Assembly: GCA_024114885.1 (NCBI GenBank)
Contig: CP099418.1
Coordinates: 4,402,001-4,466,000, forward strand
Direction: 5' to 3'
Source: Septoria linicola
Lineage: Eukaryota > Ascomycota > Dothideomycetes > Mycosphaerellales > Mycosphaerellaceae
Length of the DNA: 64,000 bases
Below are positions 30,468 through 44,502 of the stretch, one piece after another. Numbering within the stretch: position 1 is the stretch's first letter; every line of letters starts with the position of its first letter. The position numbers and the translations under genes were made by a program. The notes under the pieces are model-generated. The model saw nothing but the letters and a program-made list of their open reading frames with translations. It did no database searches and was not told the DNA's origin.

Positions 30468-30945
30468 GGCAGGTGAACCCGCCGACGTTCAGCTTAGCAT
30501 GCAAATGGCTTGAGTCGCGATCAACGGCAGAGTAGTCAATCACAAATGACGGACCGCGCACCCTCCACTTTACTCAAAGGCCGACGATGCTTCGAGAACT
30601 GGCAGGACCGCGCGAGGTGCAATAACACAGCCAGAGGCGCGGATCTTGAACATCAGCAGGCGAATTGAGGAACGTGTCGCTCTTGTGACGTCTTCGAGTC
30701 TTGGCACGAACTGGCAAATGATGAGTAGTCCTGCAAGGCTATGCATTTGAGCAATTTACTGTTATCTACGAGCTTTGCTGTTGGTACAATCCTGCTGGCT
30801 GGAACGATGACTCTGCACTTCCACGCCGTTCCAGCAAATATCTGCAATGCTCCCTGCGCCTGCTCAATGCTTAGAACGCCCCGTCTGAAACGCTGCACCC
30901 AAAATAAACTCCTGTGCCCCAATGCTGGAATATGCGCTGCCACAT
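30468..30945. other. Intergenic: myotubularin promoter and TOM1-type ligase 3' end
   Basis: A 478-base gap between two minus-strand genes. No coding frame is supported. Confidence 0.4.
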
Positions 30946-33900
30946 CTAGGCGAAACCGAAATACTCGCTACCTGCTGTGATAGCGGTGTAGAGTTGGTGT
31001 CGAAGGTGTTCGTAGCTATCGTACTCAGGAAGGTCGAGCTCTGTGATATGTTAGCGGATGCTCTGATGCTGTTAGATGAATGAGATAGGTGGATGCTTAC
31101 GGTTGAAACAAGTGTGACTGGAGGGCAGCTTCTCCTTGCTGCTGTAGTCACGGTGAATGTTGAACCTCGAGAAGCCGTTCATGCCTTCAAGTTCCTTGAA
31201 ACCGTTCAGTGGGACCTTGCTTGTGCCGGTCACGAATTGGAGCACTTTAGCCTTCTCCTCCTTGTCAAAGCTGCGGATTGCACGCCAGAACCACAAGACT
31301 TGTGGCGAAGTTGACGTGTAGTTTGTGTATTCTGTATTGTTCTTCCAGTCTTCGACATCGATGTCTGGAAGTCCGGAAATCAGCAGTTCGAGCTCTTGTT
31401 CGTTGAATATGGAAACAAGTTCAGCCGGGATGATTTCGTGGAATCCAGCAAGGAAATTGTCGAGCTGCTTTTCCACTGATTTGATGAGGCGATACTCCAC
31501 AACGTGGCGGACATATTCGTGCTTGTTCTCCTCGGTCACTGGAATTTCGCGACCATTCTCGATCAAGTCAATAGTCTGCGTGACTCCGAACGAATCAACA
31601 TCGACGGAGAATGTCTCAAATGTCACATCAGTGATGTCGTTTTCGAGGATCCACACCAAGGATTTGTAGTAGTCCAGGTCCAGTGTCTCCATATCTTTAA
31701 GTGAGACAGATTTGCCTAGAATTTTCCGATAGACTGCTCTGCTGAAGTGGCAGTCGAGCACTCTGTTCTCGTAGAGTGCTTTGCCGATGATGCGACCGAT
31801 GAACTTGAAGAACAATAGATGCTCGGCGTTGACATCACTCAGAGTATTGGGGTGAAACGTGGTGCGATCTGCAGCTACCGGATTGAACAGAGCGTAGTCT
31901 GGGTTGAACATTTGACGGGCCATGGCAGCGAACCACTCGCGAGATACACCACCCGCGTCAATGCCCTCCTCGCCGTGGAATCGAATGTTGAGCTTGCCAT
32001 ATTTGATCTCATTTCCAGTCTTGTAGTACAGAGACTTGAAGGAGTCAAGGAAGACTTGGTCGCGCCGCACGTTAAGCTGCAGTGATGGATGACTCACGCG
32101 AGCTTCAGCCCGGCGGTCATGTAACTTGCGGCTGAAGTAAGCTCGCTTGTTATCAAACTCGAGCACCTTCGAATTCTTGGCCAAGACCGCCAGGTTGCCG
32201 TTCATCAGCTTCGGGTTGTTGCGAATGAGCTCGTTGAGAATCTTTCGATGCTCCTCGGTGAAGCTGAAGAACAGATTCTCCATGCGAGCATTTGGCGGTG
32301 GGGTACTCCTCGCCGTGGCATCAGTTGGAGTTGCAACTGCAGCTGTTGCTTCCTTCAAAGCGTTGTTGCGGCACATCACCATTAGTGATTCGATCAACGG
32401 AAGCAGGATGGTAGCAATATTGACCATATTGCCTCGCTGGCGAATGGCGGCGAGGCAAGTACTGAGGCTGTCCCAAAGCTTCTCGAAAGTGGAACTCTGG
32501 TGCAGCGTAGCGAGGATGTCGTCCTTCATTCTCTGCTCCATGCCGGCATCCGGAACGGCTGGGGATTGTGGCGTACGCTTCGGATCGAAGAGGTGGTCTA
32601 GCGCGACCAGTACACGGAGCAACTTCTTCTGTTTTGAGCCTGCCGAGGAGAAGCTTGCCAGAGCCATGCCTTGTAGTTCGGGGCCAGTCTCTGCGGCATT
32701 GATCTGTGTGGCTAGCTGCTCTAGATCGACAAGCAAAGCTTGGCCCAACTCTTGTGCTTGTCTGATGAGTTCTTTGCCGAATATCTCCTTGGAGCCTGGA
32801 ATTGACGACAGGTTCTTGATGATGTCGAGTGTGTCACTGAAGGTCTTGCTTGGACATTCGCGGGCAGCCAGGATATTCACGACCAGTCCGATGTTCTCCT
32901 CGGGAACCTCGGGAGGTACCAGATCACGGTGTTTCTTCTTCAACTCTGCATCAGCGGCAGCCTTGACTTGTTCAGCTGGCTGCTCGGTCGAGCTCTCTGT
33001 GACAGAAACTTCCTGCATGGGCACATCGGGTGTGCTCGTAACGGCGGACTGCTGGCCTTCTGGTACTCCGGCAGTCGAATCGCACGTAGAACTAGTGTGA
33101 ATAGCCTCCTTCGCACGTTTCAGCAATATCGTAAGTGGGTGGGTAACATGGCCAAGGAGTGACGCCAGGGTCTCCATGACGGCAGTGTTCTCGGTGATTA
33201 GCTTACGATCAAGCAGAGTCAAGAGAGCATTGAGAGGAAATCTGCCAGCTTTGTTCTCTCGGCCTTTGCCCTTCTTCGCCGGCGTCACCTTCTGGCTCGT
33301 GATGGTCTCATGCTCATTCAGGAAGAATGAAGGCACACGAGGATTGTCATTTGCTAGTGCGTTCAATGTGCCCAAACATTGCTGAACGATGTTGAGTGGC
33401 GACAGGTCGGTGCTTGGCATCATGGTCTGCTGGCCAGTGAGGCTGCGCTTCAAAGTCTGAGGTGTCTTTGGTCCTGCCGTCTGCTTAGCTCTGAGCGATA
33501 ATTGCGCAAAGCTCCGCTCGACTGCATTGACATCGGCAGTAACATCCTGCAGAATCGAAAGCAGAATGCTGATGACCTCGGCACGATTCTGGGTGTTCTT
33601 GCACACATCCGATAAGATGCCGTGCAAATTGCTCTTTGCTTTGTGATTGAGCGATACGAACATCAGGCGCAATAGTGTTGCAATGCCTGCCTTGTCCAGC
33701 ATCTGTGCAACAGGGCGACGTGGGCGACTTGGCTCTCGAGCAGCATCATCCGTCTGAACTGGTAAGCCTTGACCGTTCAGCACTCGCACTGCAGCGCCTT
33801 CAATTGCACGACCTAATCTGCCAGATGCTTCACCGCGGGGTCGACGATCGCCGAAGAGTGCACGTGCCTCCGCCTGTAGCTCATCAGGGAGCGCAGCAAG

Positions 33901-36900
33901 GACCGTGTCATCTGCGTCTGCGAGCACTGCTTGACGAAGTCCAGGATCAAGCATAGCCATGAAGTCCGCATTGTTCATTTCTTCTGGCTGGGCAGGAGCG
34001 GCTGCAGGCTGACCTCCTTCTTGAGCCCGACGGCGCCGCTCTTCGTCTCTATCGCGACGGCGCCGCTCCATCTGCTCCTGCCGAAGGAGCTCTTGCTGGA
34101 TCTCGCGAGGAAGAGCCTCGAGGAACTCTTGGCTGATCTCGCTCTGTGGCTCCCCTGACTGAACCGCTTGAGAGCGTTGCTCGGCAAATTGTGCCATGAT
34201 CACCTCTTCTCTCATGTCTTCGGGAAGAGCCTCGATGTACTCGCGGTCGATGCCAAGAGTGGTGATGTCGAGTTCACGGCCACGAATCGTGATAGTCACT
34301 CGTTCACCAGTTTGAGTGGCTTCATTGCTGGGTTCGGATGCGTCCGCTGAGGCTTCGGTAGCTGACTCGACGCCTTCCATGTTACCAGAACTTGCTGCCT
34401 CCTCAGCAGCGGCAGCCTGTTCCCGAGCTTGAGCTTCTTGTTCTGCACGCTCTTGTGCTTCCCGCTCTTCCCTCTCTCTCTTCTCTTGCGCCTCCTTCTC
34501 GGCCTTCTCGGCCTCGGCCTTCTTACGAGCTTCCTCTGCAGCTTTCTCTGCTGCAGCTCTACGCTCCGCATCCTCTTTGTCCCGCACTCTCTTGGCCTCC
34601 ATAGCTGTCGGGACAAGTGCACGAAGCAGCATGTTGATTATGCGAAGTGCCTTTTCGTGGAATTTACCGGGAAAGAGCATCCGCGCCTCCTCTTGCCAGC
34701 GGTTTGCTGTCGAGCTGGGTCGGAACTCAATCGCTTGAGCTTCCTCGTGGCTGCTTCGATCTGGTGCACGTGCACCGCCAGTCAACATATCTGTCCACCG
34801 CCGACCATCAGGTGCCTGACCGAGCTGCTCACGCAGAGGGCGAGAAGGATCAATGTCAATCATAGCATGCGGGCCCCTGGTATGCAGTGTGAAGTTTGGC
34901 GGCAGTCCGCCGATGCCTTGAAGTGCGCCAGGATCCATGTTGACGTTGATAATTCCGTGGCCGCCAATGTTTGGTCCGACTGTCGCGACCAGATCCTGGA
35001 GGATAGCTTCAGGTCCCACACGTGGTAGCAGAGTCCGCGATCGAGCTGCCAGGCGACTGTTGGCGAGCTCAAGAGCGTCTCGCTCTCGTTGGCCTCCACC
35101 GTCTCTTTGCAGCAAGGGATTGATTCCTTCTTCTTCGCGTGCGTTTGGAGTCGATCGGTGCGACCTCATGCCCATAGGCCGTAGAGGATCATTGATCATG
35201 CCGAGCATCTCGTGGAAGCCGCCTCGATGCAGGTGAGCATGATGGTGGTGATGATGCGGCGCGCCACGCAGCACAGCAGCGGGCGGCTGTATGTCCCATG
35301 CGAAGCCACCATCAGCTTCCTCATCATCATCACCGTCCTCGATCTCCGGTTCGTATACGATGTCTTCGCCATAGTCACCTTCATCTTCATCATCGTCCTC
35401 CTCGGGCGGCATTTCGTCTTCGAAGAATTCTTCTTCGCCCTCGCCCATGTCTATTCTGACAATGTGGTCGTGATCTCCGGGCTCCGAAGGGTCATCGGCG
35501 CCCAGGACGTGTCCAATGTGCTCAAGAGGCCCGCCGTGAGGTGACCCACCATCTACCACAATATCGTCGTTCTCGAGAACGAGGCCTTCGTCGTCCCAGT
35601 CATCAGCGTCATGGTCACCGAGGCTGGCATTCTCGTCATCTCCCGTGACCTCTTCCAGATCCATATGGTCGCCGAACATGACATCGTCTGCGTTGTCCAT
35701 ATCTTCTTCATCATCATCGGATTCATCGTCAGAGTCATCAGAGTCGTCCTCGTCATCCTCGTCTTCTTCCATGACATCGAGATCAATATCCATGTCTCCT
35801 GGACGGCCCTCGATCTCACCCATGCCACCAAGGTCATCCTCATCTTCATCACTTACGACATCGCCATGTTCAGGCATCTCTTCTTCATCGTACTCCATCT
35901 CCTCGTCATACTCTTCGTATTCCATACCTTCATCGTCGTCATCCTCCTCATCGTCCGAATCTTCATCATCCTCGCCCAGGGTAGTGTTACGAAGAAGATC
36001 CGGAGTCTGTTCTCGCTCACCCTCGTCATCGTCAGATATTGATGTAGCTGACAGGATCTCATCTTCATCGGCACTAGTTCCTGGACCAGTAGAAGAAGCA
36101 TCTGAGCTCTGACTAATCGTGACCCCGAGCTCAGTGAGCTGCTTGAGGGGTCCTAGAATGTACTTCACGGCGCGCTTTGCGTTGGGAAAATTGAAATCCA
36201 GTTCCGCGATGGCAGACGTAAGAGCGCCAACGAAGTTCTTCTCGTACATGAGTCGCCCAATCTGTTGGTGAGCCGAGAACGTACCGGCAGCAACTACATT
36301 GGATCTCTGGAGGTCCACCTTGCCGTTGAGAATCCTGTTGAACAACTCGCCGAGTGACAGCAGACGCGAGTAGCGTTGATCGAGTGGCTCCGAAGAGACG
36401 GTAGCATCCTTGAAAGAACGCAAGGCATGCTCGAGCACAAATTTTCTCACATAGGTAAGCTCCGGTTCTTGTTCTGCAAAGTCAACAGAGTCGAAAGAAG
36501 GCACAGCGCTTGATTGCTTCTCTTGCGTTTTTGTGCACAGCGACACCAGAACATTGATTGCCCAGTTTGAGGTGGCAGCTTTCTTGCGGTGTACGACATC
36601 GTCTCGATGCTCAAGGGTGCCAACAGGTAAGAGCACGTTCAACAAGTAGTTGAGGGTTCCAGAGCGTGGCTTAGACGGTGTACCAGTTGGCACGTCTGAC
36701 TTGCGGGAAAAGTTGATGAATTCCAGCTTAGAGCGGTTGTAGCATGCTACAAGCTCAGCCAGACATTGTAAGAGGAAGCATCGATAGATGTAGATGGTGT
36801 GTTCTTCCGCCTTGAAAGGGGGCTTCTCATTCGTTGCATCGACTGCTTTTGACGTCAAGGCGAAATTTGCAACGGCGGGAGCCACATCGGCCATCTCGAC

Positions 36901-39900
36901 ATCGGCTGGCGAGTCTTCGGTGGACTTCTCTTGGTGAGACTCCTTGCTGGACACGGGATCCGCAACTTCTCTGTAAGTCGAAATCTCACGCAGCAAGAAC
37001 TGCACGATGCCATCAGAACCGTCGACTTGGGGCACCTTCGCCTCGGCAGTCTTCTGGCTGTCCGGCGCTGCAGGTGTGCTTTCACCGATGGTGGGGTTCG
37101 TGCCTACTTCCATGGCATCCGAGACGGCTGCGACTGGCTTTCTCAGGCCGAGCTGTTGGCCGCGGTGGGGATTACCATCAAATCGCAGTATCTCGAGCAT
37201 TTCCTGCGTCACTTCAACAAAAGCCTGCGGATCGCGAATCGCCAAGTGATAGAGATGACGAGCGTACGACGATGTGTCCATAGCACGGCTAGAGCGATGG
37301 TTGTCGAAGGCGACGCGTATCTCTGCCTTCATGATTTGTCGAATGGTCTGGTCGTCTTCGACAATATGTCGAAGGATCAACAGGAAGGATGCTTGAAGCT
37401 TGTCACCAACGGGGCCGGCAAGCTGTCTTATCATCATGAAGAGCTTTCCCAGCGTTTGTTTGGCTCTCAGCCGCGCCGCAAGCTCACGTCGTCGCGTCAG
37501 GACGACAAGGACACGGCAAACGGATAATGCAAGCGACCTGTTCTTGCCAATCTTTGGCAGCAGTCCCTCAAGTGCGTCGAAGAGCTGTGCGCGCATCTCA
37601 ATCGAGACCACAGGCTCCGGTTGCGTGATCGCTGGCAGCGGTTTCAGAGGATCGTCAACTGGTGGCGGAATCCACTCAATCTCAATGGGTTGTTCATCTT
37701 CAGCAAGAACACGCTCAATGATCAAGAGTATCATTTCTATCCAGGGGGCATCTTCCGTCCTCTGATCTGGTCCGACCTGGACCCAGTTGACCAGACTGGC
37801 AAAATACTCTTTCAGCTCGTCTAGGGTCGAATCGAAGAAATCGCGATCCTGCAAAATGAGTGCGACTAGATGAGCGTATGCATGGATCTTCTTTCCTGCT
37901 TCTGCGTTGGACTCCTCACCCTGTAAAGACATAAGAGAGGAGACCAGTGTCGTGCCGATATCCGCTCGTGGATTTGCTCCTTCGCCAGCTTTGGCAACCG
38001 CAGCTTGTATCAGGTCTGCGAGTTCAAATGTAATGCCATCTTGTGTGCTCAGAACATTCAGGCACTGGTCGATGAGATCTTCGCGAAGCGTTTCACGCTC
38101 GTCGTTGAGGTCGTCGATCGTGACAAAAGGCTGCTGGGTATCCTTTCCTTGCAAACCAAGCGCGTTGCCTTGCAGCGACTGCAGAATGTCCATAGCCGCA
38201 GGATTTGCAATACTGCTGGCAAGATCGTCGATCTGCATATCGTCTGGAATCCGACCCAAAGACCCAAAATCGTCTTCAGAAGCCATGTCATGATCGGTGG
38301 ACAGAACCAGGCGTGTACTACCATCAGCATTGACAGTAAGCGCGTCGGTGTGTAGACCACCACGGCTAAGCTCGTCTCCCGCGTTGTCGCTGCCGCCAGC
38401 TTCCGCAGACGCCCCAGTGGTTTGGGTTTGGGCATCGGACTGCGTGCGCTGATCAGGGCCGCTGTCATTTGACTTGGAGTCTGCTTCGGGTATCGGAAAA
38501 CGTGGTACTCGCGCATCCTTCTGTCTCAATCTGCAGTAAGCTTCTGCATGAGCATAGTGACCGCCGCAACGATATAGTGCCTCGCGGCTGAGATCCATGT
38601 CAAAGCCCGAACCTGTCAGATCACTCAAATGCTCTGTACTGCGAAGCTTGAACGCGGGCCGATGAGCGAGTATGCGCCGGCTGGCATTCTCACTCCGCTT
38701 CAAAGCGCGATCCTCGCCCTCGGCCTTCAGGATCATACGCAGTATGCTAACGACAGTCTCCACATTAGACTTGCTGAACTTCTCGATCTGATCAGAGTGC
38801 CAAATCTTGCTTATCGCAGGTAACACAGCGTGACGGATCTCCACCAGAAAGTGACCTGGCTGAAAATAATCTGGCTGGGTGCGGTCCCGCACAATGATGC
38901 TGTTGGACTGGCTGGCATCATTGATACACTTTGCCCGCACGACTTGGCCATAGAAGGTCAAGATGGCTGCAATCGCGTCCTTGACTGAAGCATCAACCTT
39001 CTCGTTGTCTGGCTGCTGGACAAGTTGCTGCACAAAGCGGTCGAGATAGCTATTCAGCTTTTCGAAGCCGCCAACAGTGTAGAACTTTGTCATGACCAAC
39101 GTCAGAGCCTCTTTCGTTCCAAAGGCCTCCATCGAGTACGAATTTCGAAGCAACATGCGACCAATCATCTTCAGCACCTGGCAGATATATTTGGTCTCCA
39201 TGATTTTCTCCTTGGGATCATTTCGTCGATAGTCGAGTTCCCAAACGATAGCCTTAGCGAGGTGCTCAGCGACGAGTATGGCGTGCTGTTTCACAATCGC
39301 TTCGCTGCGCTTCGTGACAATGGCTTGGCCCAGAGAGTGGAAGAATGACTCAATGCCCATTGGCACTTGGCTCAGGAGATATCGAATTGCACGTGAGTTC
39401 TTCAGTGCAAGAGTAGCGCCTTGCGACTGCCCTTCTTCTGTAGGGTTCAATGAAGTGGCGGGAAGCGCGAGTCGGGATGCATCAGCGCGATCGGCAAGCT
39501 CCACGTAGCCATTGCCATCGATGCGACGCATGTGAAACGCTCGAGGCTCTGTCTTGCTCAAAGTGGGAGCTGGCATATCACGCAGCATTAGGAGACCCTC
39601 CCAGGTGCACGCTGCATGCAGCTTGCTGAGTTCATCAACAAGCTCAATGTACACATCGGTAAAATTGAGATTGCTGAAGAGGTGATTATTCTGACTTCCG
39701 TGCCGTAGAGTGTATGGAGGTGGCGCCAGCGTACGACCCAATATATGTGTCAGCATATGAGCGTTGAGAAGTGCTTTCATGGTGGTGGTCCCGTTCACGC
39801 CATCTGGCAAGGTTGCAGCTGTGGTCTGCGAAAGATCAAGGAACCCCGAAAAGGAACTGGATCGATTATCGATGCTCGTGAACGCCTGCAGACTGGCCGT

Positions 39901-42876
39901 CGCATGCTGAGTGCGCTTGATGATGCTTGGCAAGACCAATGCAGCTTTGACCTCGCACATTGTCTTCAGGACTTGCGTGAGCTTACTGAAGAGCGGGAAA
40001 GCGACCAGATCATGTGGATTGCTTGGACTCATGGCCAAGTCCAGGAGAATTTCGGCTCCCGACTCCTCGCAGAAAAGGGTGCACATAGCAGGGTTGTGGA
40101 AGAAGCCCTCAAGGAACTTGAAGCAGGCACTGAGGTACGGTATCGTGGGAGCACGTTCTCGCTCATCTCCAGAGTCGTCCTCTTTCAGCATAGCTTGACC
40201 CTCTGATCCGGTCGTACCTGGAAAACCAGCTTGATTTCCGGTCAGCGCAGCACTGCCGCCAGCGACGACAAATTTTCCATCGCGACTCTCCCACAGCTTT
40301 GCACCAGACTGATGAGCGTGTGCCAGGATGGCAGTGAGTTCCTTGAGACGCTTGAGCATGTTGAATACAGCCGCCAGAATTTTAGATTTCAGCCGGGGGT
40401 GATGACGGGCAAGCTCATCAAATGAATGGCCGATAGTTGTAGCTGTCTGGCCTTCTTCTTCCATCGCTCGGATGTGCATGGGCGACAAGAAAATGTTGAA
40501 GTATTTGACCAACGCTCCAGATGCTTGAAATAATTGCATGCCATTCTCATTCAGACAAATGGCTCCAAAGGCCGTAGGGATATCGCAAAGAACCTCGCCC
40601 ACAGGGAGGATGCCGGTTATTGAAGGATATCTGGGCTGACCATCGTTGTCCGCCACGATTGGGTCCGTCTCAGGCGGGGCAACGATCTCGCCCGGCGGCG
40701 GCAGGTCTTCTGGCAACTTCTCGTGCGTGATGGACTCCAGGAGACTTCTGCTCAGGCCTGCCTCGCCAATCACTTGATAGCTCGTTGGTTCATTATGGAT
40801 GAAACTGCTGATGATGTTGACAGCGCCACTCCAGACATTAGCGCCAAATATGGCAGAGTTCTCGACGACACTGCGCAAGGCACCAAGCACCTGAGGGGTG
40901 TCGATGAGGTTTCGCAACAAGCGATCGTGTCCACCAGTATTGTGCTCAAACATGTGAACGGTATTCTTAAAGACCTGGCGCAGTGTCGATTGTTGATAGA
41001 AAGGAATATCATAGTCCACAACTTTCGATTTGTACTCTGCGGGCAGACCATTGCCGGCTTTGGCATTTTCGAGGGCAGCATTGACTTGGTAGGCGGTCAG
41101 GTCGGCGATAGTGTCCAGTCCCTTGACATCGGCCAGGGTCTGGAATGCGGTGCTGATGCCGTGGACGAAGCTGTCGAAGAATTGGAGAATGCGCTCGTAG
41201 AAGCATTCTGCACGGACAGTGCGGAGGGAAAGGGCTTCCACCAAGATGCCCATGATTCCAGCAGCTAGCATCTTTTCGCCATAGCGAGCCTGGGTGTTCG
41301 ATTGAAGCAGACTGTTGATCAGATCGAATATCGCATCACGCCATTTGCTTTCTGCAAGCTCTACCGTCTTGTCGGCGCTTGGCTCATCAGCGAGTGTGCT
41401 CTGGACTTTGCGAAGCTCATAGTAAAGCACGCCATGGTTTACAGATATCGCAAGAGCGTCAGCTACCTCACCCACTTTGTGTCGACTCTTGGTCAGCGCC
41501 TCCAAAGTCATAATGACCGTGGTTTCCATCTGAAGTGTCAAGGCTTGCTGACCACGGGCTGCGGGCTGCAGAAGATCTGACAATTGCTGCGCAAGATGGA
41601 AACGTCTTGGCTCTTCGGAGTCTGGGATCCCTACGCGCTCTTGAAATTTGCTCTCGCTGAGTGCGTATGCTAGATTCGCAATCGCAAGCAGCCGCACTTC
41701 GAGGATCTCTTGAGCGTTTGGCTCGTCCGCTGAAAATGCCTTGGCGACGCGTATGCGATTGAGCAGCTCATAACGCACCTCTTGCGGGACGTCGGATATA
41801 GAGTCTTTGACCAGCTTCCAGGCCGGCGTCTGTTCAATCTTCGTGGACGAAACGGTGTAGAGCTTAGGCGCAGTGGATGAAGACAGCTCGAGGTCGCGGC
41901 TTTTGTTAGGCGTCGCGGAAACGTCATCTGTCGAAATGTTCCTATCACCAGCAGATGGCCGATCGCGCGAAGGACCAAGGTTCGAAGTTCGTCTTGCTGG
42001 CGATGGTGTGACTGGCATCACATCGTTCGGTTGCGATGTTGAACCCGAGGCTGCAGTAGATGGCGTCGGCTCATAGTAGCTCAATGTGAGAGCCGAGATT
42101 TCCTTGCGGACAGTCGTGGGTATAGAGTCTTTTGCAATCGATACAAGGTCAGTAGGGATGAAAGGGGGTGTCGCGGCCGCTTTCTCTTTTGCTTTTCCAG
42201 GAGTCTGTACCGAGCTGTTCGTAGCACTGTATGGCTTTGGGAACGGCATTGCAATTTTGTGCAGGTTATCGAGACTGATGTTGTAGTGGTTCGCGAGGAG
42301 AATGGCCTGATGCGAGGGGTTGTGGTTCTTGTAACGTGCCACTTGATAGCGCTGCGCGAGCCGTAGACCTAACCGAAGACATTGCTGAAGCAGGCTCAAC
42401 GAGGTAGTGTGCAGCAGGTCGTTGATGTGCGTGCTACTGGCGTAGAGGCTGCGATTCCCGCAATGCTCATGTAGCAATCGTGTGAAGTGCAGCACCGACT
42501 CCACGAGCTCCCTGTCACCTTCCTCAGAGTAGCCAGTGGCATCGAGCTCGGGCACCTGAGCACCCTTGACTGGGTATGGCATGCCCTCTTCTCCATCTCC
42601 CTTCTGCAATATTCGTCGCTCAAACGGCTGCGTCTGTGGTCCTTCGCTCAAAGCATACTCTTTGTTGAACAGCTCCAGCAGGTGATCGAAGCGGTCCAGC
42701 AGTGGGATCCAGTGATAGAGATCGCCCCGCGGAAGCGGCCAGTGCTGGGGAAATGAATCGAGTTGTGCAGGCAGTTGGTGAAGTGGCACTTCGGTTGACT
42801 GCTTCACAAAGTCCTTGACAAATGGTGAAAGCGTCGCCGTGTGCCGCTCCGTGGCGACCTTCTTGATCCTCCCCAT
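30946..42876 (-). CDS. TOM1: Giant HECT-type E3 ubiquitin ligase, TOM1/Ptr1/HUWE1 family
   Basis: Ubiquitin ligase linked in yeasts to mRNA export, stress responses and removal of unassembled ribosomal proteins and histones. Two exons, 42876-31101 and 31040-30946, total 11871 nt and encode 3956 aa. The intron falls right after the active-site loop (HTCFN) and the second exon supplies QLDLPEYDSYEHLRHQLYTA and the terminal EYFGFA. Order: N-terminal DUF908/DUF913 armadillo region (about 100-850); long helical middle; very acidic Asp/Glu tract (about 2265-2510) followed by a His cluster; charged coiled-coil (about 2760-2820); UBM/DUF4414-like LPxxxRxE repeats (about 2880-3010); C-terminal HECT domain (about 3600-3956) with catalytic Cys3923. 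The N-terminus (MGRIKKVATERH) matches the family start. Complete and intact. Confidence 0.96.
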
Positions 42877-44502
42877 CGCGCCAGGCGCCGCGAGCTGCGC
42901 GGTCCTGCAATGTGCACGCTCGTCTGGCGGCTCTTACTGTTGCGAGCGTTGCTGGTACCAACTGTGTATAGTCAGGTGTCGGACTGAAGCAGACACCATG
43001 TAAGCAAAGGTCGATGGCGAGTTGATGATGGATCTGATGCGGCGGAGGTGGTGGTGACAGTGACGGCGGTGTCGTTATTGTCGGTCGTTGGAAGTGTGGT
43101 TCGGTGATGGTGTGATGTAGAGTTGTTGGCGCCTTGACGAGGTTGCAGGCTCGTGTTCGTGATGGTGAGAACAAAAAGGCGCGAATTCGTGTGATGGAAG
43201 AAGGGATTGTGCAAGGTGCAGTCGCTCTTTCTTCTGAAGAAATGTGCGTTTGACGGATGAGGTAGGAAGCTGCTGCCTCGAGCAACGCGACACACAAGAA
43301 TGGGCTATGAAGCTCGCCTTGCCATTCACTGTCGGCAAAATTTAAAGATGCACAGATCTATGGCAAGTCATCACTAGCGGAACGCAGAGAGAAGGTAACT
43401 TAGTAAGTTAGAGCTCGCTCTCCCAGGCTGAGCTTCAGCTCTTCTGCGATCCAAGCGCACATCTGCTGTCGTCACACTGAGCTTCTTCCTCCTTCTCCTT
43501 CCACTCCCAATACAGCTTTACGACCACAACTACATACAGACCGCATGATACTAGGCCGATGCGTCCGAATGTCCTCAAAAGCAGCCTGTGGCCAGACCTC
43601 TGTGGTCAGCCAGAAAGGACGCGGAGCGTTATCTCAGGGTATCCTCGTGCTGTTCCATCACGCCGCTACTATTGCCCATGTCTTGCGAGGGAACGCATTG
43701 TCGTACTCCTCTATGTATCCTATGGAATGACTAGTCTCGGACAACTATACAGCAGCCAACTCGCTTTCAGGGAGAGAAGAAGCAAGCATGTCCCGCGTCT
43801 CTATTGCTTGGCCACCCCGCCGGGAGTCTCTGCCAAAGGATTCAAGTGCCCTTGATGCCAGGTGCCTTCCTCCGGTGAAGGTATCATCACCAAGGTTCCT
43901 ACGGCGGATCATACTTCAGCCATGATTTGTGGTTGTCATGCAGATATCTTTCGGGGCCGCAGAGCTGATCCCGACCACAATCTAGGACGTGTTTCGCAAG
44001 CTACCGGCTACATGCAAAATTTGGGACTCGCCATATCCTATGTGTAGACTGAAAGACTTCAAACCCAGGCATTGTGGTTCCGCTTGCGCTCTGATACCAG
44101 CTTAATCAAATGGTGGTGTCACAAACCCTCATAACACAAGGCTCCATTCACTGCGTAGCTCGTAGACTCGCGTCACTTTGAGGCCTGTGAGTCTTGCTTG
44201 CAAAATATGTAATCATGGACGAAGTGAGCGTCATCGTCTGAGGTCCTGCATTTTGTGAGGCCGAAAGTCAAGGTATACACTGTCGATTCCTCGTGGACTG
44301 ACGGCCGTTTGGCTCGCCAGGGAGATTCAGGGCTGGACAAACGGTCTCCCAAACATTTGTTGCTGGGCGGTTACACAGGCAGAGCCACAGAACCTTGCCA
44401 ATCGCCGTGGTACTGCTGCCACGAGAGTACAAATTGAGCTTGCTGCCCTGTCAGCCTGTCTTGCCCAAGACTAACACAGAAGGCCTTACCCAGATCACCA
44501 CG
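42877..44502. other. Intergenic region between the divergent TOM1-type and CAP-protein genes
   Basis: A 1.63 kb gap containing the promoters of both genes. Many overlapping open frames between 42972 and 43338 are simple-composition artefacts of C/A-rich sequence. Frames at 43545-44047 and 44255-44437 are short and featureless. A string matching a retroelement primer-binding motif occurs at 44088-44099. Confidence 0.4.

Noticed and set aside
32147..33100. 317-codon plus-strand frame inside the ligase gene
   Set aside because: Antisense shadow of a very long intact gene; no domain and biased composition.
35600..36110. Trinucleotide microsatellite in tcatcatc/tcttcttc-rich sequence
   Set aside because: It encodes the acidic tract of the ligase; the codons are mixed and not a uniform repeat.
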